This document shows positions 47,596 through 58,181 of a stretch of 64,000 nt of DNA, one piece after another. This DNA is from Halichondria panicea. Taxonomy: Eukaryota > Porifera > Demospongiae > Suberitida > Halichondriidae. The notes beneath the pieces were generated by a model that made no database searches, had not been told where the DNA came from, and was given only the letters and a program-made list of their open reading frames with translations. The stretch covers positions 1,093,399 to 1,157,398 of the forward strand of contig NC_087383.1 of assembly GCF_963675165.1 (NCBI RefSeq), given 5' to 3'. Position 1 is the first letter of the stretch. Each line of letters opens with the position of its first letter. The position numbers and the translations under genes were made by a program.

Positions 47596-48117
47596 CTAGA
47601 TGATGGCACTTTAAGTACTTCGAGTAGCAGTGATCACATCAGTCGAGTGTGGAGCTGCCCTCAGTGTGAACAGAGACTGGCTGTTACCCTGGCAGAGCAG
47701 CTGCAGCATCAGGCCACCTGCAAGAAAGACATGGAACAAGGTACTACAGTTGATTGATCCTTTACTATAATTATCACCACAAAAAGAATGCATTCTCTGG
47801 CAAGAGTCAAAATAGCATTCGCGTGGGTGGACTGTAAAATAATAGTAACCACAAGAATTTTGTTGAGTAGTCTGAGTTGTGAACTGTGGTTAAATTTTAA
47901 GAGGTCACTTTTATCTGTACAGAAGGCTTTGCATTCCACTGTATTGAGCTTTTCTCTTTTCAACACAGTTGCTGAACAAGACCTCGCTGCCAAGTCAGTA
48001 GACCCTGCCCACCTCAAGTCCTACCATTGCCCCGTGTGTGAACAGACCCTCCAACTGACTCCCATAGATATCCTCAAACATAAACGTAAACACGCTAAAC
48101 AATTAGTGCACAAATAA
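40652..48117 (+). CDS. DHX34: DHX34, DEAH-type RNA helicase
   Basis: I trace 26 exons with unbroken phase, from 40652-40728 and 40778-40869 through 40957-41174, 41228-41365, 41597-41731, 41881-42153, 42425-42574, 42749-42904, 43111-43218, 43552-43796, 43872-43938, 43988-44095, 44187-44273, 44538-44612, 44679-44792, 45201-45359, 45411-45500, 45569-45636, 45727-45805, 45867-45970, 46173-46283, 46538-46668, 46979-47164, 47263-47374, 47595-47740 to 47969-48117; 1125 residues versus ~1143 in human. Motif [11 protein letters not shown], motif II DEVH, motif III SAT, motif [13 protein letters not shown]-terminal C2H2-like finger ([22 protein letters not shown]). Role in nonsense-mediated decay. Intron 1 appears to use a GC donor. 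Its last exon is copied three times downstream. Confidence 0.93.
42240..42395. mobile_element. Diverged relative of the CTAGAATGTTTTGCG MITE in DHX34 intron 6
   Basis: The right end reads CATTCTAGTAATACGGTAC, the same as the flank and end of 8978-9177, and the interior has similar TTTGCGA/TCGCAAA motifs. The left end is not preserved. Confidence 0.35.
43289..43504. mobile_element. MITE-like element in DHX34 intron 9
   Basis: Second member of the family at 862-1062, with ends GTAGCGCGAAATTTTC and GAAAATTTCATGCTATAC as inverted repeats. It lies 47 bp before the exon 10 acceptor. Confidence 0.65.
46300..46430. repeat. (GT)n microsatellite in DHX34 intron 21
   Basis: About 130 bp of nearly pure GT, starting shortly after the donor at 46284. 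Confidence 0.95.
47406..47594. repeat. (CA)n microsatellite in DHX34 intron 24
   Basis: About 190 bp of CA with CG and TA variants; it fills most of the intron and forms the acceptor itself (CACACAG at 47588-47594). Confidence 0.95.
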
Positions 48118-48228
48118 AAGTTTATTTTATGTCACTAGCTTCCATTATAGTTAATTCTGCTTTTTGGCATCAGTAAAGTTATGTCTATATTCACGAGTTA
48201 TCATGAATCAAAACAAATTGAAATGCTG

Positions 48229-48420
48229 TGGTAGTTTCCCTGGGTATTTTGTAGACATGCATGCTGCCATAACGTTGGATGTACATCCCTACATGTACAT
48301 GACAGATGGGTAATGATACATGTACTTACAAGACAACAGATGTTATAGGGTCATAGGTGGTGGTTTCCCTGGGGTTTTGCTGTATTCCAATAATGACAAA
48401 GCACTGCAGTACTATAAAAA
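48229..48420 (+). promoter_or_regulatory. Promoter of alpha gene 1: twin TTTCCCTGGG motifs and TATA box
   Basis: GGTAGTTTCCCTGGGTATTTT at 48229-48250 and GGTGGTTTCCCTGGGGTTTT at about 48358-48378, then GACAAAGCACTGCAGTAC and TATAAAAA at 48413-48420. The same order and spacing recur before alpha 2 (about 51051, 51172, TATA 51227) and alpha 4 (about 58409, 58521, TATA 58574). A 5' leader exon probably ends at a GTAAGTAAG donor near 48468 and splices to CTCCAG at 48586. Confidence 0.6.
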
Positions 48421-48590
48421 TAGTTAGTGCTCATGTACTTTGTGTCGAAGCTAAATCTGAATCTATAGTAAGTAAGTTGCTAATAAATTTGACATTGCTA
48501 TGCAATACACATCTATAGTATGCATCTTAATTGTGTAGTGTTATAGGTATATAATTATTCATGCATGATTGTTCTTACATCTCCAGCAAG

Positions 48591-50255
48591 ATGTTGTCTA
48601 CAAAAGCTGAAGTCTGCGATATGGATGAGTACGAAGATGGTCTCGCTTTCAGATTTGAAATGCCCAAAGAGGATCTATCTTTGAGGGGTGTTTGCATTGA
48701 AGATGGTGTGCCTACGCTGCTTTTCAGTGTTGCTAAGAAAGTACCAACGATTATAGAGGAAGAAGTGGCTATGTGTATTCGTTTGAGCCAAGAAAACAAG
48801 CGTCCCGAGTTCTACTACAACGGGTTTCTCCCTGACCACCCTCTTGCAGGAACTGGCCGACATTTCAAGCAATACAAGCCACTCTACATGAGACGCACTT
48901 CTATTGGGGAAACTCTTGCTGAAATTGACTGGCAAATGAAGTGCCTAATGGTTGGTGTCCGTAGTGACAAGAATAAGGAGAAATTCTGGTCATGGACTGA
49001 AAAAAGCAATGTTGATGGTTTGGCAAGTTTCGAAAACTTTGAACGTGATCCATCAAAGCATGGTGGTGTGTACATGAAATGCAAGGGTGTATCTGTTTGT
49101 GAAGATTCAAACCAGATTCTCTTTGAAGGAGAACCAGAAATGGCAATTGATTCTGTGGAATTTCCAGCATATTCACGTTACATCACAGAACATTTTGATT
49201 CTATTGCATACTATGACGAGCCACTTTTTCTCAAAATGAAGGAGTACATAAAGCTTATTCTTGCTGTTGAGTGGCTGAAAGAAAAAGGAGTTCACTTCAG
49301 TCAGAACTGGATACGAGAGCATACAGCACCCACGTACGATCCCCCCAAATCGTTACAAGTGGAACTCTCAGCTGAAGAAACCAACTCAATCATGAAGCAG
49401 CTAAAAGAAGAGGCAAAGAAGGCAATGAAAGGGCCTGAAGTGTTGCAAGCCCTCTCCCAGAGCAAGTACGTGGATCGAGTCTCTGTTACAAAACCCACAG
49501 TGAAAGTCAAAAGCAAAAATTTTGAAGCTAAGTTTGAGCAAACGATTGCTCATCCTGATTTTGAAAGAACAGCAGACTTATATGTGCCTCTTGTACAGAA
49601 GATAGTAGTGAGAGCTACCACACATGATTTCGATTTTCTCTATGAAGGTATGGACCCAAACATGGCAGTCACCCTTGACCCAGACACTAAAGAAACTGTT
49701 ACACCAGAAGTGAAATCTTGGTCTGAGCTTATGGGGGAAACTGAATTCTTTCCTTGCAAGTGGCTACAAGATCCTAGCAATGTGATGGTCAGATCTCCAG
49801 CTCTCACTGGTGGCATTTCAACTACTAACATTCCTGTCCATCGAGTAAACGAACCTGTACCTGTTCAATCAACGCCATGCCCACTTCAAGTGAAAGCATC
49901 TAATTTTCGATCGGTGGAGAAAATACCATCTTCTTCTGTTCCACCACAGCCTGTGGTTAATGCACCATCAAGTAGTGCTCTTATTAACAGGTCAGCTATT
50001 GCAGGTGGAGCACAGTTAATGCATGGACGGGAAGATTCTTGCTCAAGTGTTGGAACGTCAAGAAATGGGACAACAATTAAACAACCATCACTACACACTC
50101 ACGGACTAATAACACAGCTTATTGCCGGGAAGGAGGTTGGGCCTCCTTTGAATATATCCATGCACCTCCGTCTCCCCCCTAAAGCTGAAGCATCAGGCAA
50201 CTGTGATAGCGGATACTCAAGCATTGCAAGTACCCCTATGTCTGGATCTCGTTGA
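48591..50255 (+). CDS. Alpha-type protein 1 of an unrecognised tandem family
   Basis: 554 residues if the start is the MLSTKAEV methionine, five bases after a likely 3' splice site (CTCCAG/CAAG). Residues 1-400 are conserved across the family, with landmarks LAEIDWQMKCLMVGVRSDKNKEK-like, YSRYITEHFDSIAYYDEP, KEYIKLILAVEWLKEKGV, VVRATTHDFDFLYEG and SPALTGGIST. The rest is Pro/Ser-rich and ends with one 20-residue unit (EVGPPLNISMHLRLPPKAEA) and NCDSGYSSIASTPMSGSR. No signal peptide, membrane helix or known catalytic motif is apparent. I do not recognise the domain. Poly(A) signal AATAAA in a conserved block at about 50540. Follows DHX34 by 473 bp. Confidence 0.85.
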   Translation: MLSTKAEVCDMDEYEDGLAFRFEMPKEDLSLRGVCIEDGVPTLLFSVAKKVPTIIEEEVAMCIRLSQENKRPEFYYNGFLPDHPLAGTGRHFKQYKPLYMRRTSIGETLAEIDWQMKCLMVGVRSDKNKEKFWSWTEKSNVDGLASFENFERDPSKHGGVYMKCKGVSVCEDSNQILFEGEPEMAIDSVEFPAYSRYITEHFDSIAYYDEPLFLKMKEYIKLILAVEWLKEKGVHFSQNWIREHTAPTYDPPKSLQVELSAEETNSIMKQLKEEAKKAMKGPEVLQALSQSKYVDRVSVTKPTVKVKSKNFEAKFEQTIAHPDFERTADLYVPLVQKIVVRATTHDFDFLYEGMDPNMAVTLDPDTKETVTPEVKSWSELMGETEFFPCKWLQDPSNVMVRSPALTGGISTTNIPVHRVNEPVPVQSTPCPLQVKASNFRSVEKIPSSSVPPQPVVNAPSSSALINRSAIAGGAQLMHGREDSCSSVGTSRNGTTIKQPSLHTHGLITQLIAGKEVGPPLNISMHLRLPPKAEASGNCDSGYSSIASTPMSGSR

Positions 50256-50801
50256 TTGCTCTAACAGAAAAACAGTATAACTTGAGTATAGTGACACCTC
50301 ACTAGTGATATATAGATGCAACTTTTTTAGTTAGGCTAGTGGCTAGTAACGTATATTGTTCAGTCTTGTTTACAATGATTATTGATATTTTATTTGGTTG
50401 AGCATTATTATTGCAATGGGCAGGGCTGGTTCTCATTATGTTGCATTGGCAACTGTATTATTTGGTCAAAGAGAAACAAAGCTCAAGTCACTAGACTGCA
50501 GTGGTGCAGCCTCCTTGTGTAACTGTTCTCACTGTCAGTCCAATAAATGAGGGGTAGTATAGTATTACTATATAGACTATACCATGTATAGTGTTGTATG
50601 CTACTAGGCCTGACTTGGTTAATGTGTATTTGTCAAGAGTCATAGTAGAGTCTACTTAACTTAGAGTCTACTGATTATGACCCCCTGGAAATTTTTCCCA
50701 TAAATATAAATGCATACACGAGAGGTCACTTTTATCTATACAAGATCTTTAAATTATGGGACTTGCATTCCACTGTATCAAGCTTTTCTCTTTCAACACA
50801 G
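50256..50801. other. 3' flank of alpha 1
   Basis: Contains the block CAGTCCAATAAATGAGGGGTAG, a likely poly(A) site shared with alpha 2 (about 54083) and beta 3 (about 57824). The end of the block joins a copy of DHX34 intron sequence from about 50735. Confidence 0.5.
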
Positions 50802-50940
50802 TTGCTGAACAAGACCTCGCTGCCAAGTCAGTAGACCCTGCCCACCTCAAGTCCTACCATTGCCCCGTGTGTGAACAGACCCTCCAACTGACTCCCATAG
50901 ACATAAACGTAAACATGCTAAACAATTAGTGCACAAGTAA
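50802..50940 (+). pseudogene. DHX34: Orphan copy of the DHX34 last exon (1)
   Basis: Acceptor CAACACAG and the coding sequence [20 protein letters not shown] are kept, but ten bases (ATATCCTCAA) are missing after CCCATAG, shifting the frame inside the zinc-finger spacer. Confidence 0.8.
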
Positions 50941-51050
50941 AAGTTCATTTTTATGTCACTAGCTTCCATTATAGTTGCTTATGCCTTTTGGTATCAGTAC
51001 AGTTATGTCTATATTCATGAATTATGAATCAAAACAAATTGGGAATGCTA

Positions 51051-51234
51051 TGGTAGTTTCCCTGGGTATTTTGTAGACATGCTGCTGTAAAGTTGTGTGA
51101 CTACATGCACCCCCACCCGTCAGATGAAAATCATGCATTACCAGACAGGTGTCAGATTGTGTAATAGGTGGTGGTTTCCCGGGGGTTTTTTACTGTAATC
51201 TTATTCATGACAAAGCACTGCAGCACTATAAAAA
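51051..51234 (+). promoter_or_regulatory. Promoter of alpha gene 2
   Basis: GGTAGTTTCCCTGGGTATTTT at about 51051, GGTGGTTTCCCGGGGGTTTT at about 51172, TATAAAAA from 51227. A leader exon with donor GTAAGTTGC follows near 51298. Confidence 0.55.
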
Positions 51235-51448
51235 AAATCAGTGCTCGTGTTATTAATCTGCGTTAAACGAGAAAATTGTGGAAGCTGAATCTAGTATGTA
51301 AGTTGCTTAATCAATTTGACATTGCTATGCAATGCACATGCAGGTTCGGTAGTATCACTGCAGCAGTATAATTATAGCTATGTAGTATGCATGCAAGAAT
51401 GCTTAGGTATATTCATGCATGATTGTTCTTACATGCATTTCCAGCAAG

Positions 51449-53671
51449 ATGTTATCTACAAAAGCTGAAGTCTGCGATATGGATGAGTACAAAGATGGTC
51501 TCGCCTTCCGATTTAAAATGCCCAAAAAGGACCTATCTTTGAGAGGTGTTAGCATTGAAGACGGTGTGCCTACGCTGCTTTTCAGTGTTGCTAAGAAAGT
51601 ACCAAGTATTCAGGAAGAAGAAGTGGCTATGTGTATTCGTCTGAGCCAAGAAAATAAGCGTCCCGAGTTCTCCTACAACGGGTTTCTCCCTGACCACCCT
51701 CTTGCAGGAACTGGCCGACAATTCAAGAATTACAAGCCACTCTACACGAGACGCACTTCTATCGGAGAAACTCTTGCTGAAATTGACTGGCAAATGAAGT
51801 GCCTAATGGTTGGTGTCCGTAGTGACAAGAATAAGGAGAAATTCTGGTCATGGACTGAAAAAAGCAATGTTGATGGTTTGGCAAGTTTCGAAAACTTTGA
51901 ACGTGATCCTTCAAAGGATGGTGGTGTGTACATGAAATGCAAGCGAGTATCTATTTGTGAAGATGCAAACCAGATTCTCTTTGAAGGAGAACCAGAAATG
52001 GCAATTAATTCTGTGAAATATCCAGCATATTCACGTTACATCACAGAACATTTTGATTCAGTTGCATACTATGACGAGCCACTTTTTCTCAAAATGAAGG
52101 AGTACATAAAGCTTATTCTTGCTGTTGAGTGGCTGAAAGAAAAAGGAGTTCACTTTAGTCAGAACTGGATACAAGAGCATACAGCACCCACGTACGATCC
52201 CCCCAAGTCGTTACAAGTGGAACTCTCAGCTGAAGAAACCAACTCGTTAAAAGAAGAGGAGCTAAAAGAAGAGGCAAAGAAGGAAGTGTTGCAAGGCCTC
52301 TCCCAATTCAAGTACATACGAGTCCCTGAAGAACCCACAGTGACGGTGAATAGCAAGGGTTTTGAAATCACGTTGAAGCAAACGATTGATTTTTTTCATG
52401 TACCTCTTGTGCAGAAGATAGTAGTGAGAGCTACTACACATGATTTTGATTTTCTCTACGAAGGTATAGACCCAAACATGCCTGTCACCCTTAACCCAGA
52501 CACTAAAGAAACTATTATACCAGAAGTGAAATCTTGGTCTGAGCTTATGGGGGAAACTGAATTCTTTCCTTGCAAATGGCTACAAGATCCTAGCAATGTG
52601 ATGGTCAGATCTCCAGCTCTCACTGGTGGCATTTCAACTACTAATATTCCTGTCCATCGAGTGAACAAGTCTGCACCTGTCCGATCAACGCCAGTTACAG
52701 TGAAAGCATCAAAGAATCTAAAAGCTCAGAAAATACATACTTCTGCTGTACCAACACAGAATGTAGTTAATGCACCATCAAGTAGTGCTCTTGTTAACAG
52801 GCCAGCTATTGCAACAGGTGGAGCACAGTGGGTGCATGGACGGAAAGATGCTAGCTCAAGTGTTGGAATGTCAAGAGATGGAATAACAATTAAACAATCA
52901 TCAATACACGTTCACGGACAAATAACACAGCTCATTGACGGGAGGGAGGTTGGGCCTCGTTTGAGTTTACCCATGCACCTCCGTCTCCCCCCTAAACCTG
53001 AAGCATCAGATAATGAGGTCGGGCCTCCTTCCATGCACCTCCGTCTCCCCCCTAAAGCTGAAGCATCAGACAATGAGGTTGGACCACCTCCATCCAAGCA
53101 CCTCCGTCTCTCCCCTAAAGCTGAAGCATCAGACAATAAGGTCGGGCCTCCTTCCATGCACCTCCGTCTCCGCCCTAAAGCTAAAGCATCAGACAATGAG
53201 GTTGGACCACCTCCTTCCATGCACCTCCGTCTCCGCCCTAAAGCTAAAGCATCAGACAATAAGGTCGGGCCTCCTTCCATGCACCTCCGTCTCCCCCCTA
53301 AACCTAAAGCATCAGACAATGAGGTCGGGCCTCCTTCCATGCACCTCCATCTCCCCCCTAAAGCTGAAGCATCAGACAATGAGGTTGGACCACCTCCATC
53401 CAAGCACCTCCGTCTCTCCCCTAAAGCTGAAGCATCAGACAATAAGGTCGGGCCTCCTTCCATGCACCTCCGTCTCCGCCCTAAAGCTAAAGCATCAGAC
53501 AATAAGGTCGGGCCTCCTTCCATGCACCTCCGTCTCCGCCCTAAAGCTAAAGCATCAGACAATAAGGTCGGGCCTCCTTCCATGCACCTCCGTCTCCGCC
53601 CTAAAGCTAAAGCATCAGACAATGAGGTCGGGCCTCCTTCCATGCACCTCCGTCTCCGTCCTAAATCGTGA
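51449..53671 (+). CDS. Alpha-type protein 2 with an expanded 20-residue repeat tail
   Basis: 740 residues from the conserved MLSTKAEV start. The first ~500 residues match alpha 1 closely, with a shorter linker after LSAEETNS. The tail is about 12 units of EVGPPSMHLRLPPKAEASDN and variants (GPPPSK, LRLRPKAKAS). A three-unit block appears twice, a higher-order repeat. At the end the unit runs into CGTCCTAAATCGTGATAG, so the frame stops; the conserved NCDSGYSS tail still exists in the DNA but in another frame (to 53729). The product therefore lacks the family C-terminus. Confidence 0.8.
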   Translation: MLSTKAEVCDMDEYKDGLAFRFKMPKKDLSLRGVSIEDGVPTLLFSVAKKVPSIQEEEVAMCIRLSQENKRPEFSYNGFLPDHPLAGTGRQFKNYKPLYTRRTSIGETLAEIDWQMKCLMVGVRSDKNKEKFWSWTEKSNVDGLASFENFERDPSKDGGVYMKCKRVSICEDANQILFEGEPEMAINSVKYPAYSRYITEHFDSVAYYDEPLFLKMKEYIKLILAVEWLKEKGVHFSQNWIQEHTAPTYDPPKSLQVELSAEETNSLKEEELKEEAKKEVLQGLSQFKYIRVPEEPTVTVNSKGFEITLKQTIDFFHVPLVQKIVVRATTHDFDFLYEGIDPNMPVTLNPDTKETIIPEVKSWSELMGETEFFPCKWLQDPSNVMVRSPALTGGISTTNIPVHRVNKSAPVRSTPVTVKASKNLKAQKIHTSAVPTQNVVNAPSSSALVNRPAIATGGAQWVHGRKDASSSVGMSRDGITIKQSSIHVHGQITQLIDGREVGPRLSLPMHLRLPPKPEASDNEVGPPSMHLRLPPKAEASDNEVGPPPSKHLRLSPKAEASDNKVGPPSMHLRLRPKAKASDNEVGPPPSMHLRLRPKAKASDNKVGPPSMHLRLPPKPKASDNEVGPPSMHLHLPPKAEASDNEVGPPPSKHLRLSPKAEASDNKVGPPSMHLRLRPKAKASDNKVGPPSMHLRLRPKAKASDNKVGPPSMHLRLRPKAKASDNEVGPPSMHLRLRPKS
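52944..53665 (+). repeat. Coding minisatellite in alpha 2, 60/63-bp unit x ~12
   Basis: Units of GAGGTCGGGCCTCCTTCCATGCACCTCC... type, 60 bp or 63 bp (one extra Pro codon). All three frames on + and one on - stay open, which is a property of the unit. Confidence 0.9.
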
Positions 53672-54300
53672 TAGCGGATACTCAAGAATTGCAAGTACCC
53701 CTATGTCTGAATGTCGTCAATTGCTCTAACAGAAAAAACTATATTTATTTAGTACTGCTATTGATACTATATTGATATATACTTTTATGTAGCTCGAATA
53801 TAGCGACACCTCACTATATATAGTGATGTATATATTGCAACCTTTTTAGTTGATTTTTTCATGTGACTATTAATAGTAACGTATAATTATTGTTCTTGTT
53901 CACACTTATTAAATTGTTATGATTATTGATATTAATTTTTATTTGGTTGAGCATTATTATTGCATGAAAATAATGGGCAGGGCTGGTTCTCATGTTGCAT
54001 TGGCAACTGTATATATTTAATGTGTCGAAGAGAAACAAAGCTCAAGTCACTAGACTGCCTCCTTGTGACTATTCACTGTCAGTCCAATAAATGAGGGGTA
54101 GTAGTATTACTATATACCATGTAGTGTTGTTTTGTTGTATGCTACTGCCTATAGGCCTGACTCAGGTAATGTGTATTTCAAGAGTTAATTAATGTTTAAA
54201 AGAATAGAGTCTACTTACTACTTGATTGGTAATTACGACCCCTTCTCATAAATATAATGCATACACGATAAAAAGCAGTAGCTTTTCTCTTTCAACACAG
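53672..54300. other. 3' flank of alpha 2
   Basis: Matches 50256-50801 with indels, including the AATAAA block at about 54083-54100. No gene. Confidence 0.5.
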
Positions 54301-54455
54301 TTGCTGAACAAGACCTCGCTGCCAAGTCAGTTGACCCTGCCTACCTCAAGTCCTACCATTGCCCCGTGTACGTGTGTGAACAGACCCTCCAACTGACTCC
54401 CATAGATATCCTCAAACATAAACGTAAACACGCTAAACAATTAGTGCACAAGTAA
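54301..54455 (+). pseudogene. DHX34: Orphan copy of the DHX34 last exon (2)
   Basis: Open from the acceptor to a TAA, but six extra bases change CPVC to CPVYVC, spoiling the finger spacing. No upstream DHX34 exons nearby. Confidence 0.8.
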
Positions 54456-54734
54456 AATTTAGCAACTAATTTGCTTATGCACTTTGCTTTAGTTATGTCA
54501 TCTATACCTATTATACGTATATTCACGTGTTTTGGATCAGATTGCGCAACAGAGTGCAATTCAACAAATTCTGTGGTAGTTTCCCAGGGTATTTTGTACT
54601 GAGGCTCGCTGTACCGTATATGCATGACTACATTGCTGATTAAGCATTACCAAACATTTGTGCTATAAACACGCTTCGTATACTGTTTTAAGTAATTATT
54701 TTAGTTTTAGCAGTTATTAAGATCTAGAAGAACC

Positions 54735-57487
54735 ATGTCTTGCTCCAAGTTGAGGAAGTTTGCTCATGCTGATGAGTACAAGTAGATCTACAACGATGGT
54801 GTTGCCTTACAATTCAAGTTCTCCATGGGAGCAAATTTGGCCCTGAGATCTGTTGACTTCAAAAATGGTGTCCCAAAATTTCATTTTGAACCGTCACAAA
54901 ATGTGTCTGTGCTGACCGAAGAAGATGTGGCTGTCATTATCAAGCTTAAACGCCCTGGATTCTTCTACGAAGGATTTCACCTACGTCATCCATTCTCTAA
55001 ATGGGTCGACTCTTCAAAGGCTACAGCCCAAGGTGGCTGCGAGGTACTTCTGTGGGAGAGCTGCTAGCTGAAGTCGATTGGTCAATGAAGTGCCTTCACG
55101 TAGGTGTGAAAAGTGACAAGGAAAAGAAAAACTTCTCAGCATGGAACGAAACTAGCAATCTGAGAGGGTTGAGAACTCGAGAGGATTTTCCTGAAGATTG
55201 TCCCGGTGATACCATCATTATGTCTTGCCAGTCAGTCGATGTTGACAAACGAAATGATGAGCTTTCCTTTGTGGCCGAACCCAAGATGCGATGCGGATTG
55301 ACTGTGTGCGGGATGGACACAATTTGGAGTACTCAAAGTACATCACTGAGATTTTCGACAGTGTGGCATACCACGATGAGCCAAAGTTTCTGAAAATAAA
55401 AGAAATCATCAAGCTTGTTCTCGCAGTAGAGTGGCTTAAGGAGAAGATGGATGAGAAAGACATGAAATTCAGCCAAGTTTGGATCGAAGAGCACGTTCAA
55501 AAGCGAAAGCAATTCCCAACCGAACGAATCCAAGTGACTGTTCCTCCCCAAGAGGCTCAACGCCTTATGAACAAAATTGTGGAAGCCAAGAACGATAAAC
55601 AGCTTGCTCTGCCTAATTTGTGTGGATTGAGCAAGAAAGTATCAAAGACAGGCTTTGAAGTTGGAACCACAACAAATGTACTCGGCTATAACATTCCAGT
55701 TGCATGCAGAGCATCGTTCAATGACTACGATTCCCTTTTTGAAGGCCAAGATCCAAACCAGCCAACTGAACTCGGTCTGCACAAAGACACCGGAAAACTA
55801 GTAATTGGTCCACGACCCAATGTGAAGTCTTGGAACGAGTTGTACAGTCAGACGGTCCCCCTGCCATGCTCTGTTCCTTACACTGCTGATGGTCTCATAG
55901 GCCCCGCTATAACTGGAGGTGTCTCTACCAGCAGCTTTAAAACAAATCAAGTAAGACGTGAACACACTCGAACTACGGAGGAAGTTGTGGTACCAGCTGG
56001 ACAGAGAGTAAAGATGAAATATGCTGATACTCCCAAGCCGAAGGCAACCGTTGCTCCAACTTCTGATGTGGGTGTTACTACAGTACAATTACTTTAAGAT
56101 CTGGAATGATTTGCAAAAATCAACTGGTATGAAAAACGGAGCAGGGTTTATTGACAGGGTTTCCCACTCAATCTCAACCGAAAATGGAGCACAAACATTG
56201 ACTAAGAGGAAGGAAGTTGAAACACATATCTCAGCAAGAATACCACAGCTTGAAAGACCTCGTTTGAATCCATCTATGGAAAATGAGGTTGGGCCTCCTT
56301 CCATGCACCTCCGTCTTCCCCCTAAAACTGAAGCATCAGACAATGAAGTTGGACCTCCTTCCATGCACCTCCGTCTCCCTCCTAAAACTGAAGCATCAGA
56401 CAATAAGGTTGGACCTCCTTCCATGCACCTCCGTCTCCCCCCTAAAGCTGAAGCATCAGACAATGAGGTTGGACCTCCTTCCATGCACCTCCGTCTCCCT
56501 CCTAAAACTGAAGCATCAGACAATAAGGTTGGACCTCCTTCCATGCACCTCCGTCTCCCCCCTAAAGCTGAAGCATCAGACAATGAGGTTGGACCTCCTT
56601 CCATGCACCTCCGTCTCCCCCCTAAAACTGAAGCATCAGACAATGAGGTTGGGCCTCCTTCCATGCACCTCCGTCTCCCCCCTAAAGCTGAAGCATCAGA
56701 CAATGAAGTTGGACCTCCTTCCATGCACCTCCGTCTCCCCCCTAAAGCTGAAGCATCAGACAATGAAGTTGGACCTCCTTCCATGCACCTCCGTCTCCCC
56801 CCTAAAGCTGAAGCATCAGACAATGAGGTTGGACCTCCTTCCATGCACCTCCGTCTCCCCCCTAAAACTGAAGCATCAGACAATGAGGTTGGGCCTCCTT
56901 CCATGCACCTCCGTCTCCCCCCTAAAGCTGAAGCATCAGACAATGAAGTTGGACCTCCTTCCATGCACCTCCGTCTCCCCCCTAAAGCTGAAGCATCAGA
57001 CAATGAGGTTGGACCTCCTTCCATGCACCTCCGTCTCCCCCCTAAAACTGAAGCATCAGACAATGAGGTTGGGCCTCCTTCCATGCACCTCCGTCTCCCC
57101 CCTAAAGCTGAAGCATCAGACAATGAAGTTGGACCTCCTTCCATGCACCTCCGTCTCCCCCCTAAAGCTGAAGCATCAGACAATGAGGTTGGACCTCCTT
57201 CCATGCACCTCCGTCTCCCCCCTAAAGCTGAAGCATCAGACAATGAGGTTGGACCTCCTTCCATGCACCTCCGTCTCCCCCCTAAAGCTGAAGCATCAGA
57301 CAATGAGGTTGGACCTCCTTCCATGCACCTCCGTCTCCCCCCTAAAACTGAAGCATCAGGCAATGAGGTTGGACCTCTATCCATGCACCTCGCACTGCCC
57401 CCTAAAGCTGAAGTATCAGGCAATTGTGATAGCGGATACTCAAGCATTGCAAGTACCCCTATGTCTGGATCTCGTCGATTGCTGTAA
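54735..57487 (+). pseudogene. Beta-type gene 3, broken, with 19-unit repeat array
   Basis: Same start as beta 5 (MSCSK). Lesions compared with beta 5: TAG codon at 54784 (GAGTACAAGTAGATC), a frame change near 55000 (CTCTAAATGGGTCGAC), five extra bases near 55288, and a change near 56085 that ends the middle frame at 56097. Pieces remain open: 54825-55067, 55001-55393, 55291-56097 and 56021-57487. The last carries 19 units of the 20-residue repeat, then NCDSGYSSIASTPMSGSRRLL. Unless unusual introns remove the lesions, it cannot make a full protein. Confidence 0.8.
56281..57420 (+). repeat. Coding minisatellite, exact 60-bp unit x19
   Basis: Nineteen units of exactly 60 bp, differing at few sites (AAAACT/AAAGCT, GAGGTT/GAAGTT, AATGAG/AATAAG). 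The 60-bp length keeps three frames on + and one on - open, giving long false frames such as 56089-57447 on the minus strand. Alternating variant units suggest block duplication by unequal exchange. Confidence 0.95.
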
Positions 57488-58181
57488 CAGAAAAAACGAT
57501 TTATTCGATATTTTTAGTACTGCTATTGATACTTTTATGTAGCTCGAGTATAGCAACACCTCACTAGTGATGTATAGATGCAACCTTTTTAAGTTAGGCT
57601 AGTGGCTAGTAACGTATATTGTTCAGTGACTGTCTTGTTTACAATTAATTATGATTATTGATATTTTATTTGGTTGAGCATTATTATTGCATGAAAGTAA
57701 TGTGCAGGGCTGGTTCTCATGTTTACATTGGCAACTGTACTTGTATTATTATGTCAAAGAGAAATAAAGCTCAAGTCACTAGTCTATAGACTGCAGTGCA
57801 GCCTCCTCGTGACTGTTCACTGTCAGTCCAATAAATGAGTGGTAGTAGTATTACTATATACCATATAGTGTTGTTGTGTTGTATGCTATTGTCTAATGCA
57901 TGTGTATGTCAAGAGTTAATTAAAAAAAAGAGTCTACTTAGAGTCTACGACTTTATTGGTAATTACGACCCCCTGGAAATTTCTTCTATAAATATAATGC
58001 ATACACGATAAAAAGCAGTACCTTAATACGTAGTTTTTTTAGGATTCTGGACAATGCAAAATGCATTCACACCCACACAATGGCAATGTGGTATAATTTT
58101 AAGAGGTCACTTTTATCTATACAAGATCTTATAATTTGGGGCTTGCATTCCACTGTATTGAACTTTTCTCTTTCAACACAG
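57488..58181. other. 3' flank of beta 3
   Basis: Again resembles 50256-50801 with the AATAAA block at about 57824-57840, followed by copied DHX34 intron sequence. So although the coding part is beta-type, the tail and 3' flank are alpha-like. Confidence 0.5.

Noticed and set aside
48229-48378. Calling the twin promoter motifs NF-kB sites
   Set aside because: None matches GGGRNNYYCC fully on either strand; kept only as an unnamed conserved motif.
52912-53694. Minus-strand and second plus-strand frames across the alpha 2 array
   Set aside because: Same artefact of a repeat unit divisible by three.
56281-57420. Regular direct repeats as a CRISPR-like array
   Set aside because: No spacers, units are contiguous and coding, and the genome is eukaryotic.
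56089-57447. 452-codon minus-strand frame across the 60-bp array
   Set aside because: It exists only because a 60-bp unit without stops is repeated 19 times; outside the array it has no conserved content, and the plus frame continues a known family.
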